The position numbers and the translations under genes were made by a program. The notes under the pieces were generated by a model. That model saw nothing but the letters and a program-made list of their open reading frames with translations. It was not told the DNA's origin and made no database searches. This document shows, one piece after another, positions 32,476 to 44,248 of a DNA stretch of 64,000 bases. Within the stretch, counting starts at the first letter, position 1. Each line of letters begins with the position of its first letter. Source of the DNA: Takashimella koratensis (taxonomy: Eukaryota; Basidiomycota; Tremellomycetes; Trichosporonales; Tetragoniomycetaceae); contig BCKT01000013.1 of NCBI GenBank assembly GCA_003116875.1, positions 372,001-436,000 of the forward strand, read 5' to 3'.

Positions 32476-33555
32476 CTACATGGAGAGGTAGAATGCCAGG
32501 TCGGGCTGGATAGGCTGGCCCCTCGGCTCTTGGGACAGCTTTGGCGACTTGGCGCGCTTCGGTGATGTAGGCGGAGACGAGGTGCGCGAACCGCCCTCCT
32601 TCGGTGGATAGGCGAATGCAACTGCGTCCCTCACTTTATCGAGGATTGACTCGTGCTTGCCTTCCTTGGCGTGTCGCTCTCCCGCCTGCTCTTCGGCGTG
32701 CTCGGCACCATGGGTGTGGTGGAGGTGAAGACCCCAGGATCGGTGTTCGCGAACGTCGGTACCGTCCGTTCCGACGGCGTGATTAACTTGCGCGTCCGAC
32801 TCGGGGGTGATGGGCGTGGGCGTGGCAGAGGGTGAGTGCAGTTTCGCTTCGCGCTGCGGGTGACCGAAGGCAGCTACGTCCCGGATCCGATCGAGGACCG
32901 AATCGTGAGTGTGGTCGAGAGCCTTGTTAGGTGCCTCGGGGACAGGAGGAGGGGTAGCGGTAACTTCGCTTGGGTGGGTGGACATGTACACCTGCTCTCC
33001 GTGTGGCTGGAAAGCGAGAGGTGCGTAGCCCAAAGCCGTGGCGTATTCCATCCGCTCGACAAACGCCTCGACCGGATGCTCAGGGTGTGCGTGGCTCGGT
33101 GTGGTCGGCTTCGCGACGTCATAGGCGCGGGTATGGGTGACGGTCCGAGAAAGGGGCGCGAACGGGGTCTCAGGAGCAGAGGACTCGGTAGGGGTGATCA
33201 CGGCAGGAGGGGTGGCAGGGGAGGATTTCTCCCGGTGGAGAGTGGGGAGGTGCCAGTGGTGTCCGTGAGTAAGAGGCTTGGGTGACTTGGGAGCACTAAT
33301 TCCGGCAAGTTCTTCGGCCTGAGGAAGAGCGTCAGCAAATCAAAGTGGGTGAGGAAGTTGGAGGTTTGGATGGGAAAGGGAAGAGGGCAGGACGTACGGT
33401 GAACGAGACACTTGTCGGGGTCGACGCTGTATTACAGAGGTTGTAACAAGTATCAGCGGAATGGAAGGGTGCCTCAGGACCTAGTATGGTTCAAGCTTAC
33501 CGAGAGCGGGGGCGGTGTTCGGGACAGGGGCTGTGATGGTAGCTTCGGCGCTCAT
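32476..33555 (-). CDS. Orphan protein with two copies of the RDxxAFGHPQR motif (paralogue 2)
   Basis: Starts MSAEATITAPVPNTAPAL at 33555. Two small introns separate a 29-nt exon (STPTSVSFT) from the long last exon, which opens AEELAGISAPKSPKPL. About 275 residues, His/Pro/Ala-rich and without membrane segments. It contains HDSVLDRIRDVAAFGHPQRE near the middle and KHESILDKVRDAVAFAYPPK near the C-terminus, matching DSWFDKVRDAIAFGHPQR of the gene next door. The middle also has VEAFVERMEYATALGYAP, a possible diverged further copy. It ends PDLAFYLSM at 32476. A TATATAT lies about 95 nt upstream (33648-33658), at a spacing similar to paralogue 1. Tandem duplication is inferred. No known domain recognised. 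Confidence 0.68.
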
Positions 33556-34183
33556 GATAGCTGGGCTGGCGTGGTGGTTGGTAAGCTGTAGTTTGTGATG
33601 GTTGTTGTGCTGTGGGCTGAAAGATACGATACCACCTCTTTGGTCATGATTATATATGGTCAGTCTCCGCCTCGCCGCTCGCTGTCTGCCGAGCCGGTCG
33701 AGTCCGTCTCATCACCTCGAGCCCCGATGCAAGCGGCGGACGAGTAACATTCCCAACCAGTATCAGGCTGATGACTAGAAGCGAAAGGAAGGCATATGCC
33801 GAGGCAACGCCCGACCCATCCGAGTCTTCCCGCGAGATGGTCGATACCAGTGTATTCTACACAACCATTGATAACCTCCTACGTCTTTCTTAGCGATACA
33901 ATCACCTATGCAAATCCCGTACGTCGCCGAGACATCGAAAAGGATCGACGGCGGCACCCCTTCCCCACCATCGCTTCACTTTACAATTCTTACATCTCAC
34001 ATCTCGCCAACCGGGCCAACTTTGTCGCCAGCGCGATCGGCGGAAACCGCCACTCCGATTTATCCCGGTACCACCCTAACTCTTCCTGTATGCTTGAACA
34101 TGGCTACTATGGACTTGGAAACGCATGCATCGGATCGAATCTAAATCTAGATCTACTTGGTAGAGAACAGCCTTTAGGTACCC
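33556..34183. promoter_or_regulatory. Promoter of paralogue 2, 3' side of the IMPase gene
   Basis: Minus-strand TATA at 33648-33658 followed by GC-rich DNA. Short frames on both strands (33796-34275) lack support. Confidence 0.45.
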
Positions 34184-35997
34184 TTACATGTCCGAATTTG
34201 TCCATTCTTCGACGACGTCGTACAGCTCCCGGACCAAGCGGCGCTGAATCTGTTCCGAAGTCTCATCCTATTTAAGCGTCGCAAGTACACCGTCAGCTGC
34301 AATTCCCGATCTCCGACCACAGACCACAGACTCGCCCAGAACATTCTCGATGGGGACAGAGACACCAGCAGAGAGGTCAGACTCACCGCGGTGGGCGGAA
34401 CAGCTCGGACCGCGACGTAGCGCCTGTTCATGATGATCTCGCCAATCGGAGCGTCGTTAGCGAACGCGTCTCGCCCACCCGAGAAGAATCCTCCGACTTC
34501 TTGGAGGATGATGGCTCCGGCCTGGATCAATGGGTAAGCTTGGCTCTGCAGCTTTCAATACCAGGCAGGTAGATGAGTCTACTCACACAAACGTCCCAGG
34601 CATAGCAGCCAGCGTCCCTGAATCGCGCGTTAGCTCAGTATGTCAACTCAAACCCAGAGGTAGCGATCCTCGAACTTACCAGTACAGATCGTATTCGCCC
34701 GTCGCGACCGCGACGAGGTTGCACGTCGTGCTACCGGTGGCTGGGGAATCATCAATGGTTGTCCACAGCCGTCGATACTCACTTCTCAGAGCATGGGCCA
34801 TGACACCACCTTCGACACCTTTAGTCGGGTCCCCAGCGAGCCGAGCAAACGAACGTGCCTTCTTCTCAAACGTCACCCACGACCTGTCCGATCCCCCTGA
34901 TTCAGCGTATAACAAGTCAGCGGTCAATCATTTTGCAGGCTATCTGCGCTGCGCCCTGGAGTATATGGACAATGAACAGCCACTCACACTCTGCGCCAAT
35001 GAGGCAATGCGAGAGCTTGGTAAGTGGTTGAGGGATCCCACCGGTGAGCGGGAGCTTGATGGTGCGGTTCATGAATGCTCCGCCACCGAAGCGAGCAGAG
35101 ATCTGTCCAGGTGTTCGTCAGCTTTGGCGAGCGAGAGCAGACTGGGAACAGTGGCGGGAAAGTACGCACAACGCGGTTGAGGAACGGCTGGGCGATGACG
35201 CCGACGACGGGGCGGGACTTGTGCGCGACGCCGATGGAGCAGCCAACGAACAGGCTGGGTAGGTCAGTAAGACGTCTTAATAACGTTGAAGGACATGCGA
35301 CTTACTTGGAGTGAACAAAGCTGTAAAGATGAAGTCAGGGATGGGTCAGAAGTGGCCTTGCGGACGCTGCAGGAAGACGCGACCCAGCGCCGGCCGGAGC
35401 AGCCTTGTACCTATGACTCACTTCATGGTCCCCTGCAACTTGGTCAGCGAGAAGAAGAGAGCCACCAGCTATACTGCGGAGAGTAACTCACATCAATGGG
35501 GTCAACGATCCACGTGTACTCATCCGTCAACGGATCACGCTCTCCAGCCTCCCACGACTCCTCTCCAATGCTACAAGGTCAGAACGATTACACACCCTCG
35601 TGTAAGGTTCAGGAGACATACAACTTGTGCGAAGGGTATTTGGACTTGATACTGCTCTTGATCATCTCCTCTACCGCCTGATCGGTCTCGGTAACGAGCT
35701 ACGATGATCAGCAAACAATCGAGACAAGTGGGGTAAACAATGTTTGGCTTGGTTTCAAGGGTGCTCGTAAGGAAGTGGCTCACGTCGACAGAGTTCTTCT
35801 TCGCCTCGACGTCCGAGGTTTGCTTCCATCGAGCTTCCGAACCGGCTTTGATCATGGCCACTGCCTACAACAGTCAGTACGCGGGCATGGATGGGTTTCA
35901 GCTCTGGGACCGAGCCGCAGCACTGTTCAAGACTCACCTTGTCGGCAAGCTCGAGAGCAAACTCGAGCAGCTCTTGGTACTGTGTCTCATCTGACAT
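34184..35997 (-). CDS. Inositol monophosphatase
   Basis: Mg-dependent phosphatase releasing myo-inositol from inositol monophosphate in inositol synthesis and recycling. Rebuilt from about ten short exons starting MSDETQYQELLEFALELADK (ATG 35995-35997). The frame upstream has only a GTG. Motifs in order: LVTETDQAVEEMIK (first metal Asp region), IGEESWEAGE (motif with metal Glu), TWIVDPID-GTMNFVHS joined over an intron (metal-binding DPIDGT), VGCSIGVAHKSRPVVGVIAQP, GGGAFMN, SGSTTCNLVAVATGEYDLYW, and CYAWDVC-AGAIILQEVGG (substrate and metal-binding WD). The end is LVRELYDVVEEWTNSDM at 34184. All metal ligands expected for the family are visible. High intron density makes the exact edges approximate. 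Confidence 0.9.
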
Positions 35998-36944
35998 GTT
36001 GCTGGGCTGTATCGCTTGCACCTTGCAACTTCTCGTATGTGGTCAGGGCAAGCTGTGATTGAAGACAAGTTGGCTTTAAGTATGCTGGTCCTACTTGATC
36101 GGCCAAGTCGCTCGCCGTATCGTCGTTGTGTCGCTGACCAAGTTTTTACTTTCTATAGCACTGCGTCGGATCCGCTGGGGCGTAAGAAGGCTCCTTTGAG
36201 ATTGATCTGCAAGGTGGTAGGGGGTGTGGGGGTGGGAAGTAGGCTGGGTCTAGTCCTTTCAATCTCGCTGCACCGGCTTCGAGGGGTCGTGAGGTCTCTT
36301 TTGATAACCAAGGGAAAGGGAGAGACGGGGAAGGCAATGAAGAAGGGGAAGAACGGGGAGATGATAAATTTGCATGAACAAGGTAAAGGTGGAGAAGGAG
36401 ACCGTGGACAAGATCCCAGGCGGTTGTCAACACCGAGATTTCAACGAGAATAGGACCGAGAGCAGACTATCAAAGGGCAGATTCACACCGGGGTCTCCAC
36501 AAAAGGCACGTGATTTAGATGAGCCAAGTGGGATAGGCCTGTCACTGGTCGTCTCGCAGACCCTTGCAGGCCTATTAATCCGGACCTTGGAATGGTCATG
36601 AACTTCGGGTTTGACCTGTTGAGAGGTTATTTGTCTCGTCTGCATCCTCTGCCAACTATCAACTACTTGATCTTCATCGTCCTCTTGCCTATTCGCTTCC
36701 TTGCTATCCCCTTCGAGACACGCCGCAGTATCGACTCACGACTCCCAGGCGACACGTCAACATCCCTTCTCCGCCTTTGATTCGAGCAAAGCGACAGACC
36801 ACACGAGCGTAACGGTGGCGAGGCGTCGGGTGGTCGCGGCGTTCTCTTGGCCCGAGTCTTCAGCACCATGTCAGACGAGCAGCCCGCAGGGTCGCGCGGC
36901 TATACTCTATAAGTCTACAATTCTTCTCTCCACTCCGTAGCTCA
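35998..36944. promoter_or_regulatory. Divergent region between IMPase and TAF2
   Basis: About 950 bp without a gene. Purine-rich at about 36290-36420, a CACGTG at 36507-36512, and TATACTCTATAAG at about 36901-36913 just before the TAF2 start. Confidence 0.45.
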
Positions 36945-39900
36945 ATGAGACCCCGACCCATCTCATCCTTGCTATCTTCTTTAATCCGCCGAACCCATGC
37001 TGACCAGCTTTGCACAAGCCATCAGCGTGTCTCCCTCGAGGTCGACTTTGCTGGTATCCTCTATGTAAGCTAATCTTGAATTTAGCCATCCAGTCCCCTG
37101 TATTTGATGCTGCTGTATTCCTGACCACAACTTTGACCTTTAGGGAACCGCACACCTCACGATTCACCCGACAACACCGGCTCTTCGCCAAGTCTACCTA
37201 CACGCTTCTCCCCGGCTCTCCATCGAAGGCGTCACCCTCTCCTCACCGACCGACTCCTACCCTCTCCTCCCGACCCCAGCCTCCTTCACCCACTCCAACC
37301 CATTCCAACCATTCGCACCACGTGAGAATCCCGTCGAGGGGCTCAAAAACCATCCCGAAATCAAGCGAAAGACATGGGCGGCCATGGGCGAGCGAGACGA
37401 GGGCGAGCTCGCGATCTCGGTGAAGAATGGTTGGGTTAGGGTAATCGAGACCGCGGGAGCTGGACCGGATGGGGGTGTAGGTATCAGCCTTGCGCCGATC
37501 CAAATCCAGATCGACTATCAGCTCGTCCTCGGAGGAGAGGTTGTGGAGGGTATCGTCTTTAGACGACCAGGTGACGGAGGGGATGAAAGCGTGAGTATTG
37601 GGGTGATCAAGGGCAAAGTAGTTATTTTTGGGTATCTGATGATTCCATGGTACAGCAAATACCGCACATGTTTCTGTCGCCCACTTCCTACGATTCGGCA
37701 CGGATATGGACGCCGTGCGTCGATAATCTGTGGGAGCGGTGTACGTGGGAGCTCGAGGTGATCGTGCCGAGATATCTTGAAGGAGGGCAGCCAGAGGAGC
37801 ATGACGACTCGTATCCGGTCATGGTCGTCGCGAGTGGTGAACTCATCGAGCAGGTGACACATCCACATGACCCGCACAAGGTCATCTTTTACTTCATTCA
37901 GACCAACCCGGCATCAGTGCAACATATCTCGTTCGCCGCAGGACCATTCGAGATGTGCCAAGTGCCCGTACCCGCTGGCGAGTCGCAAAAGCCCATGTTC
38001 GCATTCGGTCTCCCCGGCCAACTCGACCTGCTCACCAACTCGACTGCCTTCCTCGCCCGTGCGATGTCGTTCTACACCACCGAGTTTGGATCGTACCCGT
38101 TCACGGCGTTCAACATGGTCTTTGTCTCGGATCCTCGAGCGCAGTGCACAACAGCAGCGACGATGGCTGTTCTCTCGTCCGACTTGCTGCACCCAGCCAA
38201 CGTCATCGATCAGTCGATCGAGACACGCCGGGTCTTGTCCCTCGCGCTAATCCAGCAGTGGATCGGGGTCAACATCATTCAACGAACATGGGCGGATACT
38301 TGGCTTATCGCGGGTCTAGGTTTGTATATCCACTCCCTCTTCATCCGTCACCTCCTCGGCAACAACGAATACCGATTCAGGTTGAAGAAAGATATCGAGC
38401 GGTGCGCACGTATGGACCAAGGCGACCAATGGCCGATCTGCATTCCAGGATCCTTGGACCCACCAGACGCCGCGGCGATGGGGTTCATCAGTCTCAAAGC
38501 TCCCCTCGTTCTCCACATCCTTGACAGGTATCTCACTAAAGCCGGCACTTCGCTCGGCCTCTCCCGAGTCATCCCTAAAATCTTCCTCGACTCTTTATCC
38601 GACGAATTATCAGGCAACCTGTTGTCGACCCAACTGTTCTTCCGCGTTTGTCGAAGAGTATCGGGTATGGATCTCACATCTTTTCAAGATTTGTGGATTT
38701 TTGGTAGTGGCTGCCCACATATAACCATCAAGTCCTCGTTCAGCCGGAAAAAGTTTACGGTCGAGCTCGCAGTTCAGCAGACGTTACCGGCGATGAATGC
38801 GTTGGAGAAATCGCTTCCGAAAGAAAAGTCTCAAAATGCATGGAAGCGGCCTGTCCCTTTCTTCGAGGTACGTTCTGAACCCACAAAGATCTTGGCAAGC
38901 GGAGAAACTGACCATTACAGGCCAGCTTGACCGTCCGCATCCACGAAGCTGACGGAGCGCCGTTCGAGCACGTCATCGACCTGAAACAACCGTTCAAAGT
39001 ATTCCAGCTGCCGTTTAACACCAAATATAAGCGCACCCGGCGATCAGGGCATGTCGCTGCGCGGTTCAACAAGCTACAGGACGCGCTTCAAGCTGTAGAG
39101 GAGAACGATCCCGACGACGCCGAGCAGCTCCGAGACGTCGATAGGGCTGAGGTGTTTGCGTACCCTCCTTGGGAGAGCGAGGAGGAGCGCAGGAAGTGGA
39201 GAGTCGCGGATTGGACAGAGGAAGAGGCGGTCGCGATGTTAGGTGAAGGAGGTGGTGGAGGGTACGAGTGGATTCGAATCGATCCTGATTGCGAGTGGAT
39301 CGCGTCGTTTGACTTTCAGGAGAAACCGTGGTTCTGGATCAGTCAGCTTCAAGGTGACCGGGATGTCGTTGCTCAACTGGAAGTAAGTCAGGAGCTGCTG
39401 GCTGGGAAAGAATAAGGCATAGACTGATGGGAATTTTCAAGTCAATTCGGAATATGACACTACATCCGTCGCCCGTGATAGCGAGCGAATTGGCACGAGT
39501 AGTCTTGGTCGAGAACTACTACTATCGTGTGAGAATGGAAGCCGCAAGAGCTCTCGTTGCAGTGAGTTGAGCTGCACCTTACTTCACGGATCCGTTGTTA
39601 ACTTTGTGCTTCAGTTCAACTCGCGAGAAGCGGACTACATGGGCCATTTCCTCCTGCTCAAGCTATTCCAAACGTTCTACTGCTACCCTGCGGAGGAGAC
39701 GTTGGATCCAATGTCGATGAAATGTGTTCCCAAGGCCAACGATTTTTCAAAGTTTCCCGATTACTTTTTGAAAAAGGTATGTACGCTGTGAATGGGGACT
39801 ATCACGGTTGCAGGAGATGGTGATCGCTGATGGTGGTGTGCAGAGTATGATTGCGGCCTTGTCAGAGTTGCGGGATCCTGTCTCAAAAATGGTCTGGCGC

Positions 39901-42900
39901 AACGTTCGACAACTACTCCTTGACATTGTTCGATCGAATGACAACATGTCCAACGAGGTGAGCAGTCTGAGCAGTCATCCTCACAGATGCAATGACTATG
40001 GTTATCTGCTGCCATGGAGCCTTACGTTGACCATGACCTTTTAGTATTCCGATTCACAATACATGGCCGCCGCTATTGCCGCCATGAGCAACGCGTTCAT
40101 GCTGAATAACCCAAATTTGAGCGAGGAGGACAAGAAGGCGGACATGGGCTTGTGGCGGGAGGCAGAGGAAGCAGTCGATCGGGCAATCACGATTGATCGA
40201 CTTGTCCCGAGTTATCACAATGTTGTCACCATCGCTGGGCTCCAGGTAAGTGATACTGTTGGGAATATCTTGCTGACTGAACAAGGCTCAAATGAAGACT
40301 GTGCTGGCTGGTCAAAGGACCAACGACGTCAAGACGTTCTTGAGTTACACAAGGTGGGTCTAGTTGCCGGTGTGTTATAATGAGCCATGTCTGATAACTC
40401 TCTCAGAGAGGGCAACTACGAGCCTGTCCGACTAGTCGCATTCGACTGCCTATTATTGTGCAAGCCTCCCGGTCGAAGCCAGTTACTAGCTCGCTACCTC
40501 TTCGACGTGATCAAGAATGACTACTCTCTTGTTGTCCGACGCCATGTTGCGCGCGCCCTTCACGAGGCAGTATTAATGACCGTCGTCGTCGGTGATCTGC
40601 AAGTGCCCACTGTGGGAATCATCGAGTCCAACGATGGAAACACGGACGCTCGAGGCAAGGCGCATTCAGACCATCACGCGAAAATCGTGAAAGCCCTAAG
40701 GAAGGAGTATGAAACCAAGGCAGATCTTGTACAGATCGCGAACACTGCTCTTCTGTGAGTGTGCACCACCAACTCTAGCCACAGTCAGATAAGGGCGAGG
40801 AGGAGTGAAACCAGGGGAAAATAATTTGAGTTGTGCTGACCTTGAATATAGGCAAAGCTTCACCGGCTTGGACAACGATGTTCTACTCTCGCTTCTCAAG
40901 TTTGCAGAAGTAGTCTCTAAATCGGAACAAGAGCCATCGGCGACCATGATAACGTTGCCTCCGACGCCTGCAGCCGAACTACCCACGCCAAGTCTTACGA
41001 CGCCTCGTCTGCGCCTCAGTATCTCCGCGGGCGTCACCGATGCAGAAGGTGAGGAAGTCTCAACATTCACATTGCAGACCTTGGAAGTCAAGTTAAAAAG
41101 CTGACTCAAAATTGCTCAGACTACTTCCAACGCCCGATATCGTCGGCTACAACGATGACTCCGGGGACTCAAGCGTTGCAACGGATCACGTTCACTGGAC
41201 TGTCAGGGCAAGAGAAAAAGAAGAAGAAGAAGAATGGGCCCAAGGCTCAGTCAAGAGGGTTGCCGGAAGCGGATATGAAAGCGATCAACATCGTCCTCCA
41301 GAAGATGGTGCGTGATTTTTCGAGCCGTTGTGGGATCGTGTTGAAAGGGGAACGGTTGAGGTTTGATGCTAATGTATCGGATATAGGAATCGCACGCCAA
41401 GAGTCGATTTTTCCTTAACCCCGTCGATCCAGTGCGCGACAGTGCTCCAGAGTGAGTCTCAGATCTCTCACAGAAACCCACCAGATCTGGATCCGCCTCA
41501 TGACACTGACATGGGCTATCTCAGGTACTTGACCATCATCAAGACCCCAATGGACCTATCAACGATTCGGGCCAAATTCGAGAATGGCATGTACGCGACT
41601 CGTCAGGAATTCCTCGACGATATCCGACTGATCTTCTCCAACTGCTACCTCTACAATGCACCGAAGACGGAGGTGCACAAAGAGGGCGAGTTGTTTGAAA
41701 AGTACTTCAACAGCGGTGAGTATTGACTGAGAAGTCTGTCATACTCCGATCATCCCTCTACATCCACATCGGTTTTGGGGCTGGTAACCTGGTGTTGGAA
41801 CATCAGCTGAATAAAGTTTGTGTTTTAGCTTGGGCCAAGACGGAGAGAACACTTGTTCAGGCTGCTCAGCCCCATCCTGTCCCTCCTCCCAAGCCAGCGA
41901 TGACGGTACCCATTATGACACCCGGTGGTGGTCGAGCTGGTGGGCTTATGGCGCCTCCGCCGGTTCCAACTCCCGGCGGATCAACTGGACCTGGACCTGT
42001 CAAGCTCAAGCTCAAACCCGCGGCTGGGGTCGTTGTCCCACCGCCTGTCGCGCCCATGGCGCCTCCGCCCGTCCCGCCCGCTCGGCGATTATCGATTGGT
42101 CATGCAGGTCCACCGACGTCGCTGATCATCCCAGCGCTGGGTGCTGCGAATCCCTCGACTCCGCAGGAGAAAGAGCAAGACAAGGGCAAAGAAAAGGGCA
42201 AGGAGAAAGACAAAGACAAGGCAAAGGAGAAGGAGAAGGAGAAGGAAGCGGACAAGGACAAGGAGAAGAGCAAGAAGCGACGCGAGTCGAAGAGCAACAA
42301 AGCGAGTGACGGAATCGACGACCTTCTCGGTGAAGAAGTGGACGCAATGGATCGTCGATCCTCAGCTTCGGCTGATGTTGACTTTGACGATTTGCTCAAC
42401 CCTTCACCTGCGCCCACGCCATTACCGAAGAAGATCAAACTCTCTCGACCTGTGGAAAGTCCGACCCAGCCTTCTCCAACGCCTCCACCGCCTCCTGCAG
42501 CCGCGACGATATCGATCAAGCCGATCAAGATTGCACCAATGGGTTTGAAGAAGCCTGAGGTGTCGCAGCCCGATGTGAAGCCCCAGATCCCGGTGGATGG
42601 GAAAGCGCCAACGAGCGAAGGAAAGGCACAGGCGAAGAAAATCAAAGCAAAGGTATCGGGATCCGAGCAGTCGCCTCAACCTCCAACGAAGAAGATTTCT
42701 ACACCTCAGCCTCAAAAGATCACCCTACAGGCAACGACCACGCCTTCATCTCTTCCACCTCCCGCTTCGGTCCCAGCTGCCCTTCCCCCTGCGCCTACAT
42801 TCTCCAACCTCGGTTCCGCCCCGCTGTCTACTCCCGCGCCTACTTCGTCGGCCGTACTCTACGCCGTCCCTCCGCGTCCACCTCCCGACCTACCCCCTAC

Positions 42901-43829
42901 TGTCCAGAACACGATGCCGTTCCGATCCAAACGAGCTAAAACACTCCTCACTTCACTCGTTAAAGATATCTCTTCATTCCTCTTCCGGGAACCGGTCGAT
43001 CCGATCCGAGACGGGTGTCCGACTTACCTTGATGAAATCAAGGAACCGATGGATTTTGGGACGATTGGGAAGAAGGTGGATGTCAAGGTCGAGGCGAGAA
43101 AGTATAAGACCATGGGAGAGTTTGCGAGGGATATTGAGTTGGTTTACGCAAAGTGAGTGAATAAACTTCCGGGTCCGAGAAAGGTTGCGACTCTCGAGGA
43201 AGGAAGAATGTTTTTTTCGTGTACACCAGCTGACACATTCTCTCTTTACCCCATAGCTGTCGACAATTCAACCCGCCTGGTCCCATCACCGATGCCGCGG
43301 GGAACAACGAAGCTTTGTATTGGCGCGAATGGCCTAAAGCTGTTAATCCACGGATGAACGGAGACGAGAAGAAGGCCATGCAGTCGTTGATCAAGACAGC
43401 GTATGCGAACGAGGCGAGCTTTCTGTTCCGAGAACCTGGTGAGTACAACTCGGGCAGGGTCTGTTGGTGGTACGAAAGAGTTGGGGAGAGATACTGACTT
43501 GATCGTGTCTAGTCGACCCCGTGGCTCTGGGTATCCCTACCTACTTTGAAATGTGAGTATTGAGAGGCCACGTTTCGGTTGCTTTCTGGATTTTCACCAT
43601 TGCCGAGTCGCTAACACTTCTCAGTATCCCTCAAGACGACGCTCGAGACCTAAGCCTCATCCGATCTAAACTCGAAAAGAACAAATACCAAAGCGCCTCC
43701 AAAGTTGATGAAGATATACAACTCATGTTGGAGAATTGTAGAGTTTTCAATGGGGAAGGTGAGATTTCGGATTTAGCGAATAGGTTTGGGGATTGGTGGA
43801 GTAAGCAAAGGGAGAAGATGGACTTTTAG
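36945..43829 (+). CDS. TAF2: TFIID subunit TAF2 fused to three C-terminal bromodomains
   Basis: Largest gene here, roughly 1,850-1,900 residues over about twenty exons. The ATG at 36945 opens MRPRPISS and leads to SHQRVSLEVDFAGILY-GTAHL, the TAF2 start. The M1-aminopeptidase-like fold follows, with IDQSIETRRVLSLALIQQW where peptidases have HExxH, so it is non-catalytic as in TAF2. Then TWLIAGLGLYIHSLF, an HEAT-like region and PSPVIASELARVVLVENYYY. A short intron after ISAGVTDAEG joins in frame (G|AC) to DYFQRPISSATT, a Lys-rich linker and bromodomain 1 (FFLNPVDPVRDSAPD; YLTIIKTPMDLSTIR; FSNCYLYN). A Pro/Lys/Glu-rich linker leads to bromodomain 2 (EIKEPMDFGTIGKKVD; VYANCRQFNPPG) and bromodomain 3 (VALGIPTYFEIIPQDD; ENCRVFN). 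Acetyl-lysine Asn/Tyr positions look intact in domain 1, less so in 3. The protein should place TFIID on the promoter initiator and on acetylated chromatin. Confidence 0.88.
41400..43829 (+). other. Three bromodomain modules of the TAF2 protein
   Basis: Approximate spans: module 1 at 41400-41715, module 2 at 42950-43345, module 3 at 43370-43829. Modules 1 and 2 each open with a (F/R)xx(N/E)PVDPxRD block and carry a PMD helix cap. Modules 1-3 contain an NC motif for acetyl-lysine binding (SNCYLYN, ANCRQFN, ENCRVFN). The linker at about 42150-42300 is a Lys/Glu-Asp charged helix-like stretch. Confidence 0.85.
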
Positions 43830-44248
43830 GCCGGTCACGGTTAGGGGAAGGGATCAGGAGAAGAGGGAGTAGTCAATGAAGAGAAGGATAGTGTTGAACG
43901 AAGAAGTCGAGGCCGAATGATATACCCAGCATCTTAACGATTAAAACCTCTGGGCTGATCGACTGTCATGTATCAAAATTTGTAATGAGCAACGGCCTGT
44001 GTCTCGTGTCTCGATGTACGAAAGAGGTACGCGTGACCGACGCGTGACAAAAGTGGAAAACGTATTGTAGTTGCATCATGTAGTTGCATCGTTGCATGGA
44101 TCGATCGACTTTGACTTGATAACCCGTTCCCACAAGATGTTGAGACAGACTGGGCTGAAAACCCCTCGACAAGACCTTGACAAGCACTGAGGGATGCGCA
44201 CGACAGATGCACCTTTAAGCGGAGGGCATGATCCTGACTGGACCGAAG
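43830..44248. other. Convergent 3' region
   Basis: Between TAF2 (+) and the short-chain dehydrogenase (-). Nothing coding supported. Confidence 0.5.

Noticed and set aside
42100..42645. 181-codon minus-strand frame rich in Ser and Phe
   Set aside because: Antisense to the Lys/Glu- and Pro-rich linker of TAF2. It shows only low-complexity composition.
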